Part shown: positions 10,894-21,904 of the stretch, piece by piece
Layout: every line of letters starts with the position of its first letter
Numbering within the stretch: the first letter of the stretch is position 1
Origin: Tetrapyrgos nigripes
Taxonomy: Eukaryota; Basidiomycota; Agaricomycetes; Agaricales; Campanellaceae
Assembly (NCBI GenBank): GCA_013368315.1
Contig: JAACJM010000282.1
Span: 1-64,000 of the forward strand
Reading direction: 5' to 3'
DNA length: 64,000 nt
Made by a program: the position numbers and the translations under genes
The notes under the pieces: model-generated
Database searches by the model: none
What the model was told of the DNA's origin: nothing
Seen by the model: the letters and a program-made list of their open reading frames with translations, nothing else

Positions 10894-11216
10894 ACTGTCA
10901 GTCATATAATCTGATTCTTCGTGTTAATGCGCTCACATGTATACATGTATATTCTAACAAATGATGTATATCTTAATGCACGCAGAATCAGACACTGTCA
11001 GGACGACTAGCTTCAGATGTGCCCAAACGCTGAGAGTACTCGACGCCCCTAAATGCATGGCTGTGTTCTTGTAGGCAAAGAGCTACTAGCTTACATAGCG
11101 CGTCTGAGTCCTCCTTCACTAGTTCTACTAGTAACCCATTATCCCAATCAAAACGCTTTCCTATTGACGAATTTGTGGTAGACCTACTGAGCCACTTCCC
11201 TGTAATAAAAAATACC
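10894..11216. other. Intergenic, no supported feature
   Basis: AT-rich sequence downstream of the pseudogene, with a short 'acatgtatacatgtat' palindrome near 10937. No gene or repeat boundary is visible. Confidence 0.35.
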
Positions 11217-11744
11217 TGGTGATGTGCGGGCCAGGGCCGGGTTTTGTAGGGCTCGAGCCTTGTAAAATCCCAGGCCCGGCCCTAGGCCAGGGCTTTTTAC
11301 AGAATTTTTTTGTCCATTACTGAGTAATTTACAAACATGCAGACATGCCAAAATTGGCCATTAAAGTGTACTTTAGACTGTTTCTAGGCTCTAGGACAAT
11401 ATTTCAATGCCAGAAGTTAGGCGGAACCAAAGTGAAACTAAGGTGGAACTCAAGTGTCAGATATAAGTGCAGTACTGTGAAGCAATTACAGGTATACACA
11501 TTGGTACAATTCAGCGGTAGGACACCTGTAATAGCTCCGTTTGACTACAAGAGTTATATTGTCATTGAATATGAGCCATTGTCAAGTACTTAATCTTGCT
11601 GTCGGGTACGCCCGACAGGCTCTGGGCTTCGGGCCTCCCAAATTTCAGTCCTATAAGCTCGAGCATTGGGTCGGGCCAGGTCTGGGCTTTTAGGGCCGGG
11701 CTTGGGCGGGCTTCGGGCTTTAAGCCCTGGCCCGCGCATCACTA
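11217..11744. mobile_element. Non-autonomous hAT-like element with CGGGCC subterminal arrays
   Basis: The ends are inverted repeats: 'tggtgatgtgcgggccagggc' on the left and 'gccctggcccgcgcatcacta' on the right. Both termini are crowded with variants of gggc/cgggcc in both orientations. The AT-rich interior has one 82-codon ORF (11345-11593) with no transposase motif. I could not find a target-site duplication, so one boundary may be altered. The architecture fits an internally deleted DNA transposon. Confidence 0.6.
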
Positions 11745-12039
11745 GCTCCATCTCATAATGATTGCACGCTGTCCATCGGAAAGGCTGCTACTTAGTCGCT
11801 GGAAGTCGTAAAGTGTTGTTTTAGGATGAAGTCAATGAGATGTGTTGGTAAGTACGGCGAGAATGGGATTTATTCAATTAGGAGGGTACTTAGATAGCAA
11901 GACGAAAGCAAACGCAAAGCATACAGACAAATTTGACCCTCATGACCAGGTTACGGCTCTATTCTGAATACTATATCATTTGGGTATACGGACTATCAGC
12001 CATAACTTAGTCATATCTAGTCTTATCTTCCAAATAAGT

Positions 12040-12860
12040 TCAATGGATTGTAAGCATGACGACTCGAACTACTATGACATACTTACGACAGCTTTGGCAG
12101 ACATTCCGACCACGGAAACCAAAAGTTTGTTCCGTTTGACGCGCAGTGGTATCGTACTGAGCCTTTGGATTGCCGACTGTGGCTGGCTCTAGTATGTCAG
12201 CGTTGGGGTCTAAGAAGCTCTCTGGAATCCCACTGCTTCTAGATCTCTGCTCCCGGCCGTGGCGCTCGAGGATACCCTTCATTGAAACCAACAAATGAGG
12301 ATAAGTGACCAGTTCTCCATGAAAATACCTGTATACTCACCACAAGTGAAGTCAAACTCGCTTGAATATCATCGTAGCAGTGGACTATTTGAGGGATTGT
12401 TGTGAGGTTATGGTAGACATAGACATGCATAGAAGTCCAGCGGAATATATGATAGGATGATTCTTCCTTCATAAGAGATAGCCTATCTTCGAATCTGCAA
12501 AACAAATGGCGAGAGGGTGAGCATGAAGAAGTGCGTTAGAACAATACCATAAATTCACGATGTCAACTCGCACCTCCAGACATCCGACTCGTGAGTACAC
12601 CATACAGTTGCAGAGATTCGTTCTTCCCGACAACGTCGTAAGGCATCTTGAACATGACAGATAGATTTATCCAAGGCATGGAGTGTCAGGCAAGGATACC
12701 GACGGCGAAGGATGAGGAGTCCAAAAGATACGAGAATGATGATGATTGAATATCGGAATAGGGGCTCGAGAACGGTATCAGCAGACCCTACGACGTCGAC
12801 TTGCGTTGCCACCATATTCGACAATGATGGTTTCACGTCGCTGGTCTCAATGCCGGGCAT
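12040..12860 (-). CDS. RYPC/FRW membrane-protein family, copy G (intact)
   Basis: Three exons on the minus strand give an open frame of 225 residues: exon 1 12860-12574, exon 2 12494-12341 (154 nt), exon 3 about 12276-12040. Exon 1 starts MPGIETSDVKPS and holds one membrane helix (YSIIIILVSFGLLIL), then RRRYPCLTLHALDKS and a charged helix with ALRRCREERIS. Exon 2 begins in phase 2 with RFEDRLSLMKEES and carries IFRWTSMHVYV and VHCYDDIQ. Exon 3 has the HGREQRS and DILEPA segments shared with copies H and I. Its acceptor is less certain because the usual CAG position is altered. Function is unknown. The likely topology is a short outside N-terminus with a cytosolic C-terminal body; the proline-cysteine next to the helix could be lipid-modified (inference). 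Confidence 0.65.
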
Positions 12861-13519
12861 GAATTAGAGATGAAAGGAGAAGATAACGGAGTTAACGTTA
12901 TGCTGGAGAGAGCCTAGAGGGGCGTTCTGACGCTGAAAACCGTTCAGAGCAGAGGCGTTGTTATATATGGTGTTGTGGATTTCCCTATATAGAAGTACAT
13001 TTATTCTAGAGCTATTCAGGTGCATCTTGAGAGCATACACATCGCCGATGGCTCCGATTGGTCCACAGAAATAGAATATATGATTGAGGGCTGGAGGCTG
13101 GTTGCCGAACATAGCCTCGAGGACGTCCGTTGAAAGTTGGAATCATTCATAGCCCTGTCATCCATACCTTACTCTTTCTTGGCTCTAACGCGATCTCTTC
13201 GTACGTCCTACGCAGCACCACTTCCTGATCTGAATTAGCCTTGCTCAGTCACAGCTATTTCAATATCATCAGCGTTCAACTTAGGTTCAGAGCGCATTGA
13301 TACCAACAGCTTTGACAAACATACCGTACCGACTAACTAACGCAATTTACGAGTGCCTGATGGGTCAGCCGTACTGACATGGTTTCAGCTGAGGCCGTTA
13401 AGAGCAATGTCTCTTTGTTTACGCCTGGCGCATTCGATGATTCCCTTCATCATCATCAAATAGGGTGAAAGATTGGTTGTGATTAGTATGAGTAGATAAT
13501 TAAGGCTGTTGATCCAGGT
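12861..13519. other. Intergenic between copies G and J
   Basis: This holds the 5' region of copy G (right of 12860). No other gene is supported. The 82-codon minus ORF at 12864-13112 has no motif. Confidence 0.35.
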
Positions 13520-14036
13520 CTATGCACTCATAAAGATTGCAGCCCGAATCATCTGGATATCTTCATAACAGCGAACTACCCTCGGTATGATTTTAAGATG
13601 ATAATCAATGTAGGTATGCATAGTTGACCAGAGAAAGACATGGCGAGATAACTCTCCCTTCATCGAGGAAAGGGTATCCTCAGCTCTAGAGTAATGACAG
13701 ACGACGGAGTGATAATTAATTTCAGCGGAAGATGAAATGTTCAACCAAATGAACTCATACTTACCTCCACAGATCCGCTTCATAACAAGCCCACACAGTC
13801 GCAGAGATTCGTCCCACGTGACAACGTTCCAATGCATCGTGAGCTTCGGAGATGTGGTGTTCCAGACAATGAAGAGTCAGGCACGGATAGTGGTAGCGAA
13901 GGATGAAAAGTCCACAAGATACGAGGATGACAACGATTGAATATCGAAATAGGGGCTCGAGGATTTGAGTGTTGATCTGAGTGCCTACCGCATCCGACAA
14001 TGGTGGTCTTGGGATGCTGGACTCGATGCTGAGCAT
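13520..14036 (-). pseudogene. RYPC/FRW membrane-protein family, copy J (splice donor lost)
   Basis: Exon 1 (14036-13765) encodes MLSIESSIPRPPLSD, the helix YSIVVILVSCGLFIL, the RYHYPCLTLHCLEHH signature and a charged segment ending ADLWR at a GTAAGT donor. Exon 2 starts after CTAG with AEDTLSSMKGELS and keeps LWSTMHTYI and VRCYEDIQ. After the normal 51 codons the expected GT donor reads AT, and translation ends after three more codons (MSA). The last exon found in copies H and I is therefore lost. FRW has become FLW. The gene could still give a shortened protein of about 145 residues. Its upstream flank (14137-15188) is duplicated beside copy H. Confidence 0.65.
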
Positions 14037-14129
14037 GAGGGACAATGAATGGTGGGGGTGGCAGACAGCTGATTCGGATTCAAACCGCGTGCCTTTTGTT
14101 GCGTATGGACCACAAACAAGATCCAATGG

Positions 14130-14138
14130 CAATCTCCA
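14130..14138. other. Empty insertion site matching the 16360-17769 element
   Basis: The nonamer 'caatctcca' occurs once here within 'atccaatggcaatctccat'. In the duplicated segment to the right the same nonamer occurs on both sides of a 1.4-kb insertion (16351-16359 and 17770-17778). This segment therefore keeps the pre-insertion arrangement. Confidence 0.85.
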
Positions 14139-15188
14139 TAGATATGTTTGTAGCTAGAACGAAACTTACCCCTTCTGAAAAACACGGAGCATGAAGCCGA
14201 CCGGTAAACATCAAAAAGGCAGTACAAGTCAAGCTTATACGTATACATACCGACTCGTAGTATATGTAAGTCCTAGTCAATAGGGACAGACACATCTGTG
14301 TAATTCCCCATGTATGCACATCCTCATCCCACTTCATAGTCTACTGGCAGTCACCCCACGGCCCATGACCCTTGAAAAGGACACCTGGGAATAGGAGAAA
14401 AGGCTTCTCCAATAACAAGTCGACAGGAACGGTGTAATTGAGAACAAGGAGCGTAAATTCGTTTTCGCACGTACAGACCGACGGGGATAAGTGTAAGGGA
14501 TTAGGTCAGCCTGCGATGAGACCCAACCTCCAACTGGACCAAAAGGCCACAATATTCGGTACGTGTGAATACCGTCGCAGGCTCTATATATGGAGTAAGG
14601 GACGTGACCCTTACAATAAGACGGAAAATATTTGGGAATCTTATCATATCTTGTTGCGTACATGGGTAGCTGAAGCTCCAGTGTCCTGAGCTGCGTGGCT
14701 GGCGATACTTCTAATCTGTTGCAGGAAGGATAAATGTCAGTCCATATCAGATGACAGAGACGGGTTGGTCTCAAATGTAAGTGCATCAGGTAGTAATAAA
14801 GTATCTTGGTAATATCTTAGTAAAACCTTCAGTCCATCGTAGGCTCAGTTTTCCGTACATTAGAGCCATGTCGGATAAATCAACGGGAAAGGCTCATTGA
14901 GAAGCAAACTGAAATGAAACTGGGTGCAGGATTCCGAGTTGCTGAAGATATCCCTAAAGACTAAAATGTATTTGAAGCGAGCACTGTTGAGAGTGCGTGT
15001 CCACTATTTAGTCCCCAAATGAGATCTTTGGATCATCATCATTCGGATCCACTGTACACATGTATGAAGAGGTACGAGGTCTATCAGCGTTAAAAGTCTT
15101 CGTGTGTGGGGGAGACACTCGATGAACCCCATCCGATTTTGTACTCGGATGTTCGCGCAAACCGTTAGAAATCAAGCATCCTCTGATT
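14139..15188. repeat. Duplicated upstream flank, copy beside J (pairs with 17779-18721)
   Basis: The sequence from 'ttgtagctagaac' through 'gtcgacaggaacggtg', 'gacagagacgggttggtctcaaat' and 'aaaccgttagaaatcaagcatcc' recurs right of the insertion at 17779-18721 with small indels. No ORF in it has a recognisable domain. It is the 5' flank of J here and of H in the other copy. Confidence 0.75.
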
Positions 15189-15600
15189 ATGTTTTTAAGT
15201 AAGAAGCTGAGTAAGTATTCTCTCATTTCCGAGGTACGGAACTGCTCGCGACTGCGCCCGAATCCAGAAGGTCAATCCAAAACATCGATCAGTACGAAAA
15301 CGGGATTTATGTGGCAATCAGGGGGAACTTGTATAGCAAGACGAAAACAAACGCAAAACATACAAACGAATTATCAGTACACATACTATCAGCCACAATC
15401 CAGTCATACACAACCCAATTCTCCAGATGAGTAATATACGCATATACCACCAGCCTCTTTCACTTCTCCAACTCATCACCTAAATATTCAATGAATTTAA
15501 TTGACTGCTCCTGCTTGGATGAATATGACATACTACTTACCACAGCTTTGATACACATTCCGACCATGAAAATCACTGGACATCTGTACTGTTCATATGC
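15189..15600. repeat. Duplicated 3' flank of copy H (pairs with 18722-19165)
   Basis: It shares with the sequence left of copy I the runs 'aactgctcgcgactgcg', 'gggaacttgtatagcaagacgaaa' and 'catactatcagccacaatcca'. The two blocks mark a tandem segmental duplication of about 2.1 kb, or 3.5 kb with the inserted element. Short ORFs inside it (QSGGTCIARRKQ in one frame) are not convincing genes. Confidence 0.7.
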
Positions 15601-16284
15601 CTGTGGCTGGCTTTAATATGTCAGCGGTATGAAAATGTGGGTTCTCAGGAAGCGCACTGCTTCTTTGCCGTCTGCCGTAATGCTCCATATTTCTCTGGGG
15701 CCAGGTTTCTTCAGAGAAAGGTCGACTCAATAAAACAAACGTATGCGCCGACTCACGATGATAGAGGCCTGGAAAACCTGAACGTCATCATAGCAGCGGA
15801 TTATTTCTGGGATTATTTTGAGACTATGAAAGACATAGATATGCATAGATGCCCAGCGAAATAGATGACGAGAGGATTCTTCCTTCATGACAGATAGTCT
15901 ATCCTCGAATCTAAAAATCAAACAGTGCAAGCAACGGGATGCACATGAATAGTAAGTACACTAAAAAACACAAACTTAACTCGCACCTCCAGAGATTTGA
16001 CTCGTGAGTATGCCACACGGTTGCAGGACTCCTTCTTCCCGACAACGTTCCAATACGTCTCGCGCTTTGTAAATGTAGCGCTCCAGACAGTGAAGAGTTA
16101 GGCACGGATAGCGGTAGCGAAGGATGAAAAATCCACAAGATACGAGGATGACGACGATCGAATATCGAAATAGAGGCTCGAGGATTTGAGTGTTGATCTG
16201 GGTGCCTACCCCATCCGACAATGGTGGTCTTGGGATGCTGGACTCGATGTTGGGTATGAGGGACAATGATGGTGGGGGTGGCAT
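15601..16284 (-). pseudogene. RYPC/FRW membrane-protein family, copy H (frameshifted)
   Basis: The minus-strand copy resembles I. Exon 1 starts MPPPPSLSLIPNIESS and carries the helix YSIVVILVSCGFFIL and RYRYPCLTLHCLERY. The sequence then reads 'gagtcctgcaacc' where copy I has 'ggtccctgcaacc'. The missing base shifts the frame before the donor, so THESDLWR is out of frame. Exon 2 (RFEDRLSVMKEESS, LFRWASMHIYV, IRCYDDVQ; 51 codons plus one base) and exon 3 (NMEHYGRRQRSS..DILKPA) are otherwise intact. The upstream flank is cut by the hAT-like insertion at 16360. Confidence 0.7.
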
Positions 16285-16350
16285 CCAGCTGATTTGGATT
16301 CAAAACCGCGTGCCTTTTGTTGCGTATGCATCACAAACAAGATCCAATGG

Positions 16351-17778
16351 CAATCTCCACGGTATAGGGAAATCTGCGGGTACCCCATGCGGGTCTGCGG
16401 GTGGGCTGCGGGTACCATTAAATATTTGAGTTCAGCATTATATGGCATACATACGAGCATTTGTAACATAGTAGAGAGACATAAAAGTGAATATAGAGCT
16501 TGTAGATAGACTTCAACGAAGTGTAGTGAAACTCAAATGTACATGGATAAGCACAGCCACTCACTCCCATCTGCAGTAGTCTCATTCCTAACTCGAGTAT
16601 TTCTCTACAAAGCAGCCTAGATATTTTTGCCAAAAGCTTATTGCATGCACTAGAGACTATTTCCATTCTCTGCATGCCAATATTCTATGAATTATGTACC
16701 CAAATTACCCTTAGACTTGAAATGAAGCCTGCATCAATAAAACTCTTCGTGGTTCGCAGTGTAAATGCAACATACTCATTCTAATACATCACTGAGTCAA
16801 TGTTTCAAGTGTTCAACAAAGTAATTTGTTCATCCAATTCTAGAAAAGTCAAGATCAATGTGAATTCAGCCCAAGGTTTACTAGAATTTATGATAGAAAT
16901 TTACTTCTACACATTGAGCATGTCAAGGTACTGGCTATTAGTACAGAAGCTACAGCATTCCTTGTTTTCAAACTGTTAGATGTTGTGTGGATGTTAGTAA
17001 TGCTCACGAATGGTACCCGCATGGTACCCGCAGTGGCTGTGCACATGCGGGTACCCATGCGGGTACCATGCGGGTACCTATGCGGGTACTATGTTTCTTG
17101 CCTTGATGTTGTATGAGAGTCCGTTGAAGAGAATGAACGGCTATTTGCACATACATACTACTGTCCTGGCATGAATGAAAGCTCAGTCTCTCTGACCAAA
17201 AAAAATCCAGAAGAAATCCAAAAAAAAAAATAAATAGAAAATGTCAAATCTGGTGTTAGATTTTTTGGCTGTAATTTGTGACTGAACTGCCTTTCATGCT
17301 GGTACACTAACCTGCCTGCTAAAGTAGCATCAACAGCGGGCCGTATGGTGCTTTTACCAAGCCATTTCTACAAAAAGAATATTCTATGCAACTAAGGCTA
17401 TGTAACGTTGGATACTCATACTTACAAGCAGTCCCATTTGCAGAGAAGGGCAAAAGTAAGTGCAGAGTGGGTCAGAAAGTGTCAATGATAGGTGATGCTG
17501 AGTCTTGCATATACCACATAAATCCCATCATTTTTGTATGAATGATTTTACCTCAATACCGACAGCGCTTTCTGTTCTTTGTGAAATTGCTACACAACAG
17601 ACTCTGCATTTTGAAAGGACTATCTACACAATAAAAAGAGCAATTAGAAGGCTTAATCAACTAAGATTCTACATGATAAGCAAAGGGTAATGGGTACCCG
17701 CATCACCCGCATCACCCGCATGTACCCGCTGTGTACCCGCATGGGGTACCCGCAGATTTCTGATACCCGCAATCTCCA
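16351..17778. mobile_element. 1.4-kb non-autonomous element with GCGGGTACC arrays, flanked by 'caatctcca'
   Basis: The element spans 16360-17769. Its termini are inverted: 'gaaatctgcgggtaccccat' on the left, and the reverse complement of the right end starts 'cgggtatcagaaatctgcgg' and continues 'gtaccccatgcgggt'. Repeats of 'gcgggtacc' cluster at both ends and again near 17021-17095. The flanking nonamer 'caatctcca' (16351-16359, 17770-17778) is the target duplication, confirmed by the empty paralogous site at 14130-14138. The AT-rich interior has no transposase that I recognise. An 8-9 bp duplication fits hAT or, less likely, a Mutator-like element. Confidence 0.85.
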
Positions 17779-18721
17779 TAGGTATGTTTTTGTTTGTAGC
17801 TAGAACAAAACTTGCCCCTTTCGAAAAACATGGAGCATGAAGCCGACTGGTAAACATCACAGAGGCAGTACAAGTCAAGCTTATACATACATACAGACTC
17901 ATAGATAGTATATGTAAGTCCTAGTTAATAGGGACAGACACATCTTCGTAATTCCCCATGTATGCACATCCTCATCCCACTTCGTAGTCTACTTGCAGTC
18001 ACCCCAGGGCCCATGACCCTCGAAAAAGACTCCTGCGAATAGGAGAAAAGGGCTTTTCCAATAACAAGTCGACAGGAACGGTGATAGTTGAGAACAAAGA
18101 GCGTAAATTCGTTTTCGCACGTACAGACCGACGGGGATAAGACGGAAAAAATGGGAATCTTATCACCGGTTCCCGATATGTGAATTATACCTTGCTGCGT
18201 ACATAGGTAGCTGAAGCTCCAGTGTCCTGAGCTGCGTGGCTGGCGATACTTCTAATTTGATACGGGAAGCATAAATGTCAGCCCATATCAGATGACAGAG
18301 ACGGGTTGGTCTCAAATATAAGTGCATCAGGTAGTAATAAAGTATCTTAGTAAAATCTTAGTAAAACCTTCAGTCCATCGTAGGTTCAGTTTTCCGTCCA
18401 TTAGCGCCATGTCGGATAAATCAACGGGAAAGGTTCATTGAGAAGCAAACTGAACTGAAACTAGGTGCAGGATTCCGAGTTGCTGAGACTAAATGTATTT
18501 GAAGCGAACGCTTTTGAGCGTTCGTATGCATGTCTACTATCTGTAAATGAGCTCTTTTTTTGAATCTTCACCGTGAAGCATACACATGTATGAAGAGGTA
18601 CGAGGTTTGTCAGCGTTAAAAGTCTTCGTGTGTGGAGATGACACTTGATGAACCCCATCTTATTTTGTACTCGGATGTCCGCACAAACCGTTAGAAATCA
18701 AGCATCCTCTGATTATTTTTT
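17779..18721. repeat. Duplicated upstream flank, copy right of the insertion
   Basis: This is the counterpart of 14139-15188, including 'gtcgacaggaacggtg', 'tgacagagacgggttggtc' and 'aaaccgttagaaatcaagc'. It is slightly shorter through deletions. No gene is supported. Confidence 0.7.
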
Positions 18722-19165
18722 TAAGTAAGAAGCTGAGTAAGTATCTTCTCACTCGCCACTTCGCCTGAATTGTTTTTAGTGATACTTAAGTAAGAGGTTG
18801 AGTAAGTATCCTCTCACTTCCGAGCTGTGGAACTGCTCGCGACTGCGACTGAATCCGGAAGGTCAATCCAAAAACTCAAGACATCGATCAGTACGAGAAC
18901 GGGATTTATGCAATCAGGGGGGAACTTGTATAGCAAGACGAAAGCAAAAGCAAAGCATACAAACGAATAATCAGTACACATACTATCAGCCACAATCCAG
19001 TCACCCAATTCTCCAGGTGAATAATATGCGGATATACCACCAGCTTTCACTTCTCCAGCTCATCACCTAAATATTCAATGAATTTAACCGACAACTCCTC
19101 CTTGGAAATGGTTACTACAGCTGATAGACAATCCGACCGCGAAAATCACTGGACATCTGTCCTGT
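18722..19165. repeat. Duplicated 3' flank of copy I
   Basis: This is the counterpart of 15189-15600. A short local duplication of 'taagaagctgagtaagtat' / 'taagaggttgagtaagtat' occurs at about 18724-18810. Confidence 0.6.
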
Positions 19166-19860
19166 TCAGATGCCTATGGCTGGCTCTAATATGCCAGCGG
19201 TATGAAAATGTGGGTTCTCAGGAAGTGCACTGCCAGTGCTTCTCTGCCGTCTGCCGTAATGCTCAATAATTCTCTGGGATCAGGTCTCTTCTGAGAAACG
19301 TCGACTCAATAAAACAAATGTATATGCAGACTCACAATGATAGAGGCTTGGACAGCCTGAACGTTATCATAGCAGCGGACTATTTCCGGGATTATTTTGG
19401 GACTATGGAAAACATAGATATGCATAGACGCCCAGCGAAATAGATGACGAGAGGATTCTTCCTTCATGACAGATAGCCTATCCTCGAATCTACAAAACAA
19501 ACAGTGCAAGCAGCGGGATGCACATGAATAGTAACTGCTTTAGAGTATACTAAAAAAACTCAAACTTAACTCGCACCTCAAGAGATCCGACTCGTGAGTA
19601 TGCCACACGGTTGCAGGGACCCCCTCTTCCTGACAGCGTTCCAGCACGTCTTGAGATTCGGAGATGTAGCGGTCCAGACCATGAAGAGTCAAGCAGGGAT
19701 AACAATAGCGAAGGATGAAAAGTCCACAAGATATGAGAATGACGACAACTGAATATCGGAATAGGGGCCCGAGGATTGAGACTGAGGAAGTGTCCACCTG
19801 AGCAACTACCCCATTCGGCAATGATGGTCTCGGGATATCAGAGGACTCGACACTGGGCAT
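19166..19860 (-). CDS. RYPC/FRW membrane-protein family, copy I (intact)
   Basis: Three exons, 19860-19577 (284 nt), 19489-19336 (154 nt) and 19273-19166 (108 nt), give 181 residues with intron phases 2 and 0. Exon 1 reads MPSVESSDIPRPSLPN, a membrane helix (YSVVVILISCGLFIL), RYCYPCLTLHGLDRY and a charged amphipathic segment (SQDVLERCQEEGV) ending HESDLLR. Exon 2 carries RFEDRLSVMKEESS, LFRWASMHIYV and VRCYDNVQ. Exon 3 carries IIEHYGRRQRS and GILEPAIGI. Donors are GTGCGA and GTGAGT, acceptors TAG and CAG. It is the intact member of the H/I/J subgroup. Function is unknown. Two conserved cysteines (RYC, YPC) sit at the membrane face. Confidence 0.75.
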
Positions 19861-20252
19861 GAGGAGCGATGAGGTATGTGATTTTGGTGGGTTCTGAGTG
19901 CAGTCAGATGCTCAATCCAGCCTCTGGTATGCAGCGGCTTTATAGTTTCTCGTAGACAGACAGACATGAGATGAAGATCATATTAATAGAGCACTGAATC
20001 AAAGGTTCTGTCCTGATCGCATCTCCTTTTAGTCTTGTCCCCAGATATTAGGTGTGTTACCACACTGCTGTCAGGCTGAGGATTTCAAATTTGCTATTTA
20101 GGCCACCCCGCTTTGGACGAAGATTTCAAACTCCGCCGGATTCATCCGAAGTGGGCAGAGTGATGCGGAATGTCTGGGGACGAGACTAATCTCCTTTGCA
20201 ATACACATGTTGCCTCCTATAAGATAACTGGGTTTTCGTAGTAAACGGTAGA
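19861..20252. other. Intergenic, 5' region of copy I
   Basis: No gene or repeat is evident between the copy I start codon and the target duplication of the MITE at 20253. Confidence 0.4.
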
Positions 20253-20801
20253 ACATAATGTAGTGTTGTAACAGTTCGGCTACGGTCTGCTCCGGCTCGG
20301 CTCTTGCAAAAAGCTGAAAAATCGACTCGACTCCAACTCGAGTCATTTAGAGCTGGTGCAAAATTGCTTATGGCCAGGAGGTTGGGAGAAGGTGTATGGT
20401 GTATGGCCTCAAGGATAAATTAAGCTCTGGAAAAGCATGGCCCAGTCATTGGATAGCATATCTACCTTGTGAGCAAGTAGATATACCATTTCCAGGGAAC
20501 TCAGGGTTAAATTGCCCATGGGAATATACCAAATATAGACAGAGCGAATATTTGCGACGGGTCTTTCAATTGCAAAAGTCCTTCCAACATGTGTCAAAAG
20601 CTTAAAAAGTCATGGCTTATGATAGATTAGATCCCTCTTGTACTTCAGAGACCATTATGCGCTTCTTTCACTCAATAATTTTCTGCTCATTAATGTCAAC
20701 TCTAACCGACTCTGAGCTGGAGCCAAGTTGTGGCTCAAAAACTGGCTCAGCTCGTCAGCTAGCCGGAGTCGAGCTGGACTGCTTACAACACTAACATAAT
20801 G
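20253..20801. mobile_element. 533-bp hAT MITE with 'acataatg' target duplication
   Basis: The element is 20261-20793, with ends 'tagtgttgta' and '(c)ttacaacacta'. It is flanked by a perfect 8-bp duplication 'acataatg' (20253-20260 and 20794-20801). Both termini hold arrays of 'ggctc/gagcc' words. The same terminal sequence and subterminal words occur at the ends of the large element 48775-56878, so both belong to one hAT family. No coding sequence is seen. Confidence 0.9.
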
Positions 20802-21844
20802 TATCAAACACTAACTGGTGTTTGAAATTAGTAACAAAGAAAGAGTCTGATGCTTGTTAACAAAGGACAATGCTCAATACTACAAGTGAGGGTTTGGAGA
20901 AGGGCTCGGCCTGAGCTAAGGGCATGTGACCAGTGCGGGAAAATCCTTGCAAGGAAATACTGCCAACGGCTGGCTCGGTCGAGGCCTTGGGCTGTTTTGG
21001 GGGTCAAGACCATCTTCAGATAGGAATCCTGATGCTCCAAAAGCCAAGGAAGTGGCGGGTGGGCTGAAAAAAGACGAGAAAAGACTTGCTAGCATCAACA
21101 GTGGACCCAGAAATCACTTTATCCACCCATTTCAGTGTTGCCTCTGAGTAGTTTGCTTGTCGTTTGCATTGGGTGTCTATAACAGCTGGAGACTTCCACC
21201 ACATCAAATGTTGTTCAGCTGTAACCCAGGGTCTAAATGATGAGTTTTCGTAATTGTTCCCCTTCATCGGTTTACATTTAGTCAATAATGAAGTTGGTGG
21301 TAGAGCATCAGGGTCAGAGAAACGAGATTTCTCAGATGGAGGAGGTTTTTCAGGCAGATTAAGATCTAGGAAAAAATTGAAAGATGTTGGATGATTGGAG
21401 AGAGCTGATACAAGTTGAGGTGGAGGAGGAATCTCAGGCAGGTCGAGATCCAGGAAAGAGTTGAAAGGCATGGGATAGTTGGAGGCAGAGAAGGAGATAA
21501 ATATTGGTCCCTGGGAAAGGACAAGAAATCAGAGAATAATAGTGAAGTGGGAGTAGGATTGTGTTTGGGTCTTGAGATGCGTGGTTTCTCTGACCTCATG
21601 TCACCACCTGGTGATACTGGTAAGTCAAGGTCACTGTGCGTTATGATATCAGTTATCAATTCAGACAAAAATTAATCAATGTTACACACCTAAACATGCA
21701 CAAGAATGCCTTCAAGCTCCTTTGGGAGCGTAACACGAGACATCATCTTCAACTCCAGCTCACGAGCGATTCTGCGTGAAGGCTTGTCAGCTGGGTTTTT
21801 CTCTGACTCGACATAGACAAGGGTTGGCACAATGCCAATTGGGT
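20802..21844. other. Region downstream of the retroelement remnant
   Basis: A minus-strand frame at 21016-21471 has two repeats of FxLDLxLPExPPP. The plus and minus frames around it are mutually exclusive. It may be the 3' portion of the retroelement, but no tyrosine recombinase, integrase or LTR is recognisable. Confidence 0.3.
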
Positions 21845-21904
21845 TCAAAGTTGTGTAAATATGTCTGACAGATGTGTTGATCCATTCATTCGGGCTACAG
21901 GATT

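Noticed and set aside
11217..11744. Target-site duplication for the CGGGCC element
   Set aside because: I compared 8-bp flanks in several registers and none matched, so I report the element without a duplication.
16351..17778. Calling the 1.4-kb element a Mutator-like element from a 9-bp duplication
   Set aside because: One base of the nonamer could be chance, and the ends and word arrays look more hAT-like; I left it as 8-9 bp.
12040..19860. Mating pheromone or receptor genes
   Set aside because: The proteins are 180-225 residues with one membrane helix and no C-terminal CaaX motif or seven-helix pattern.
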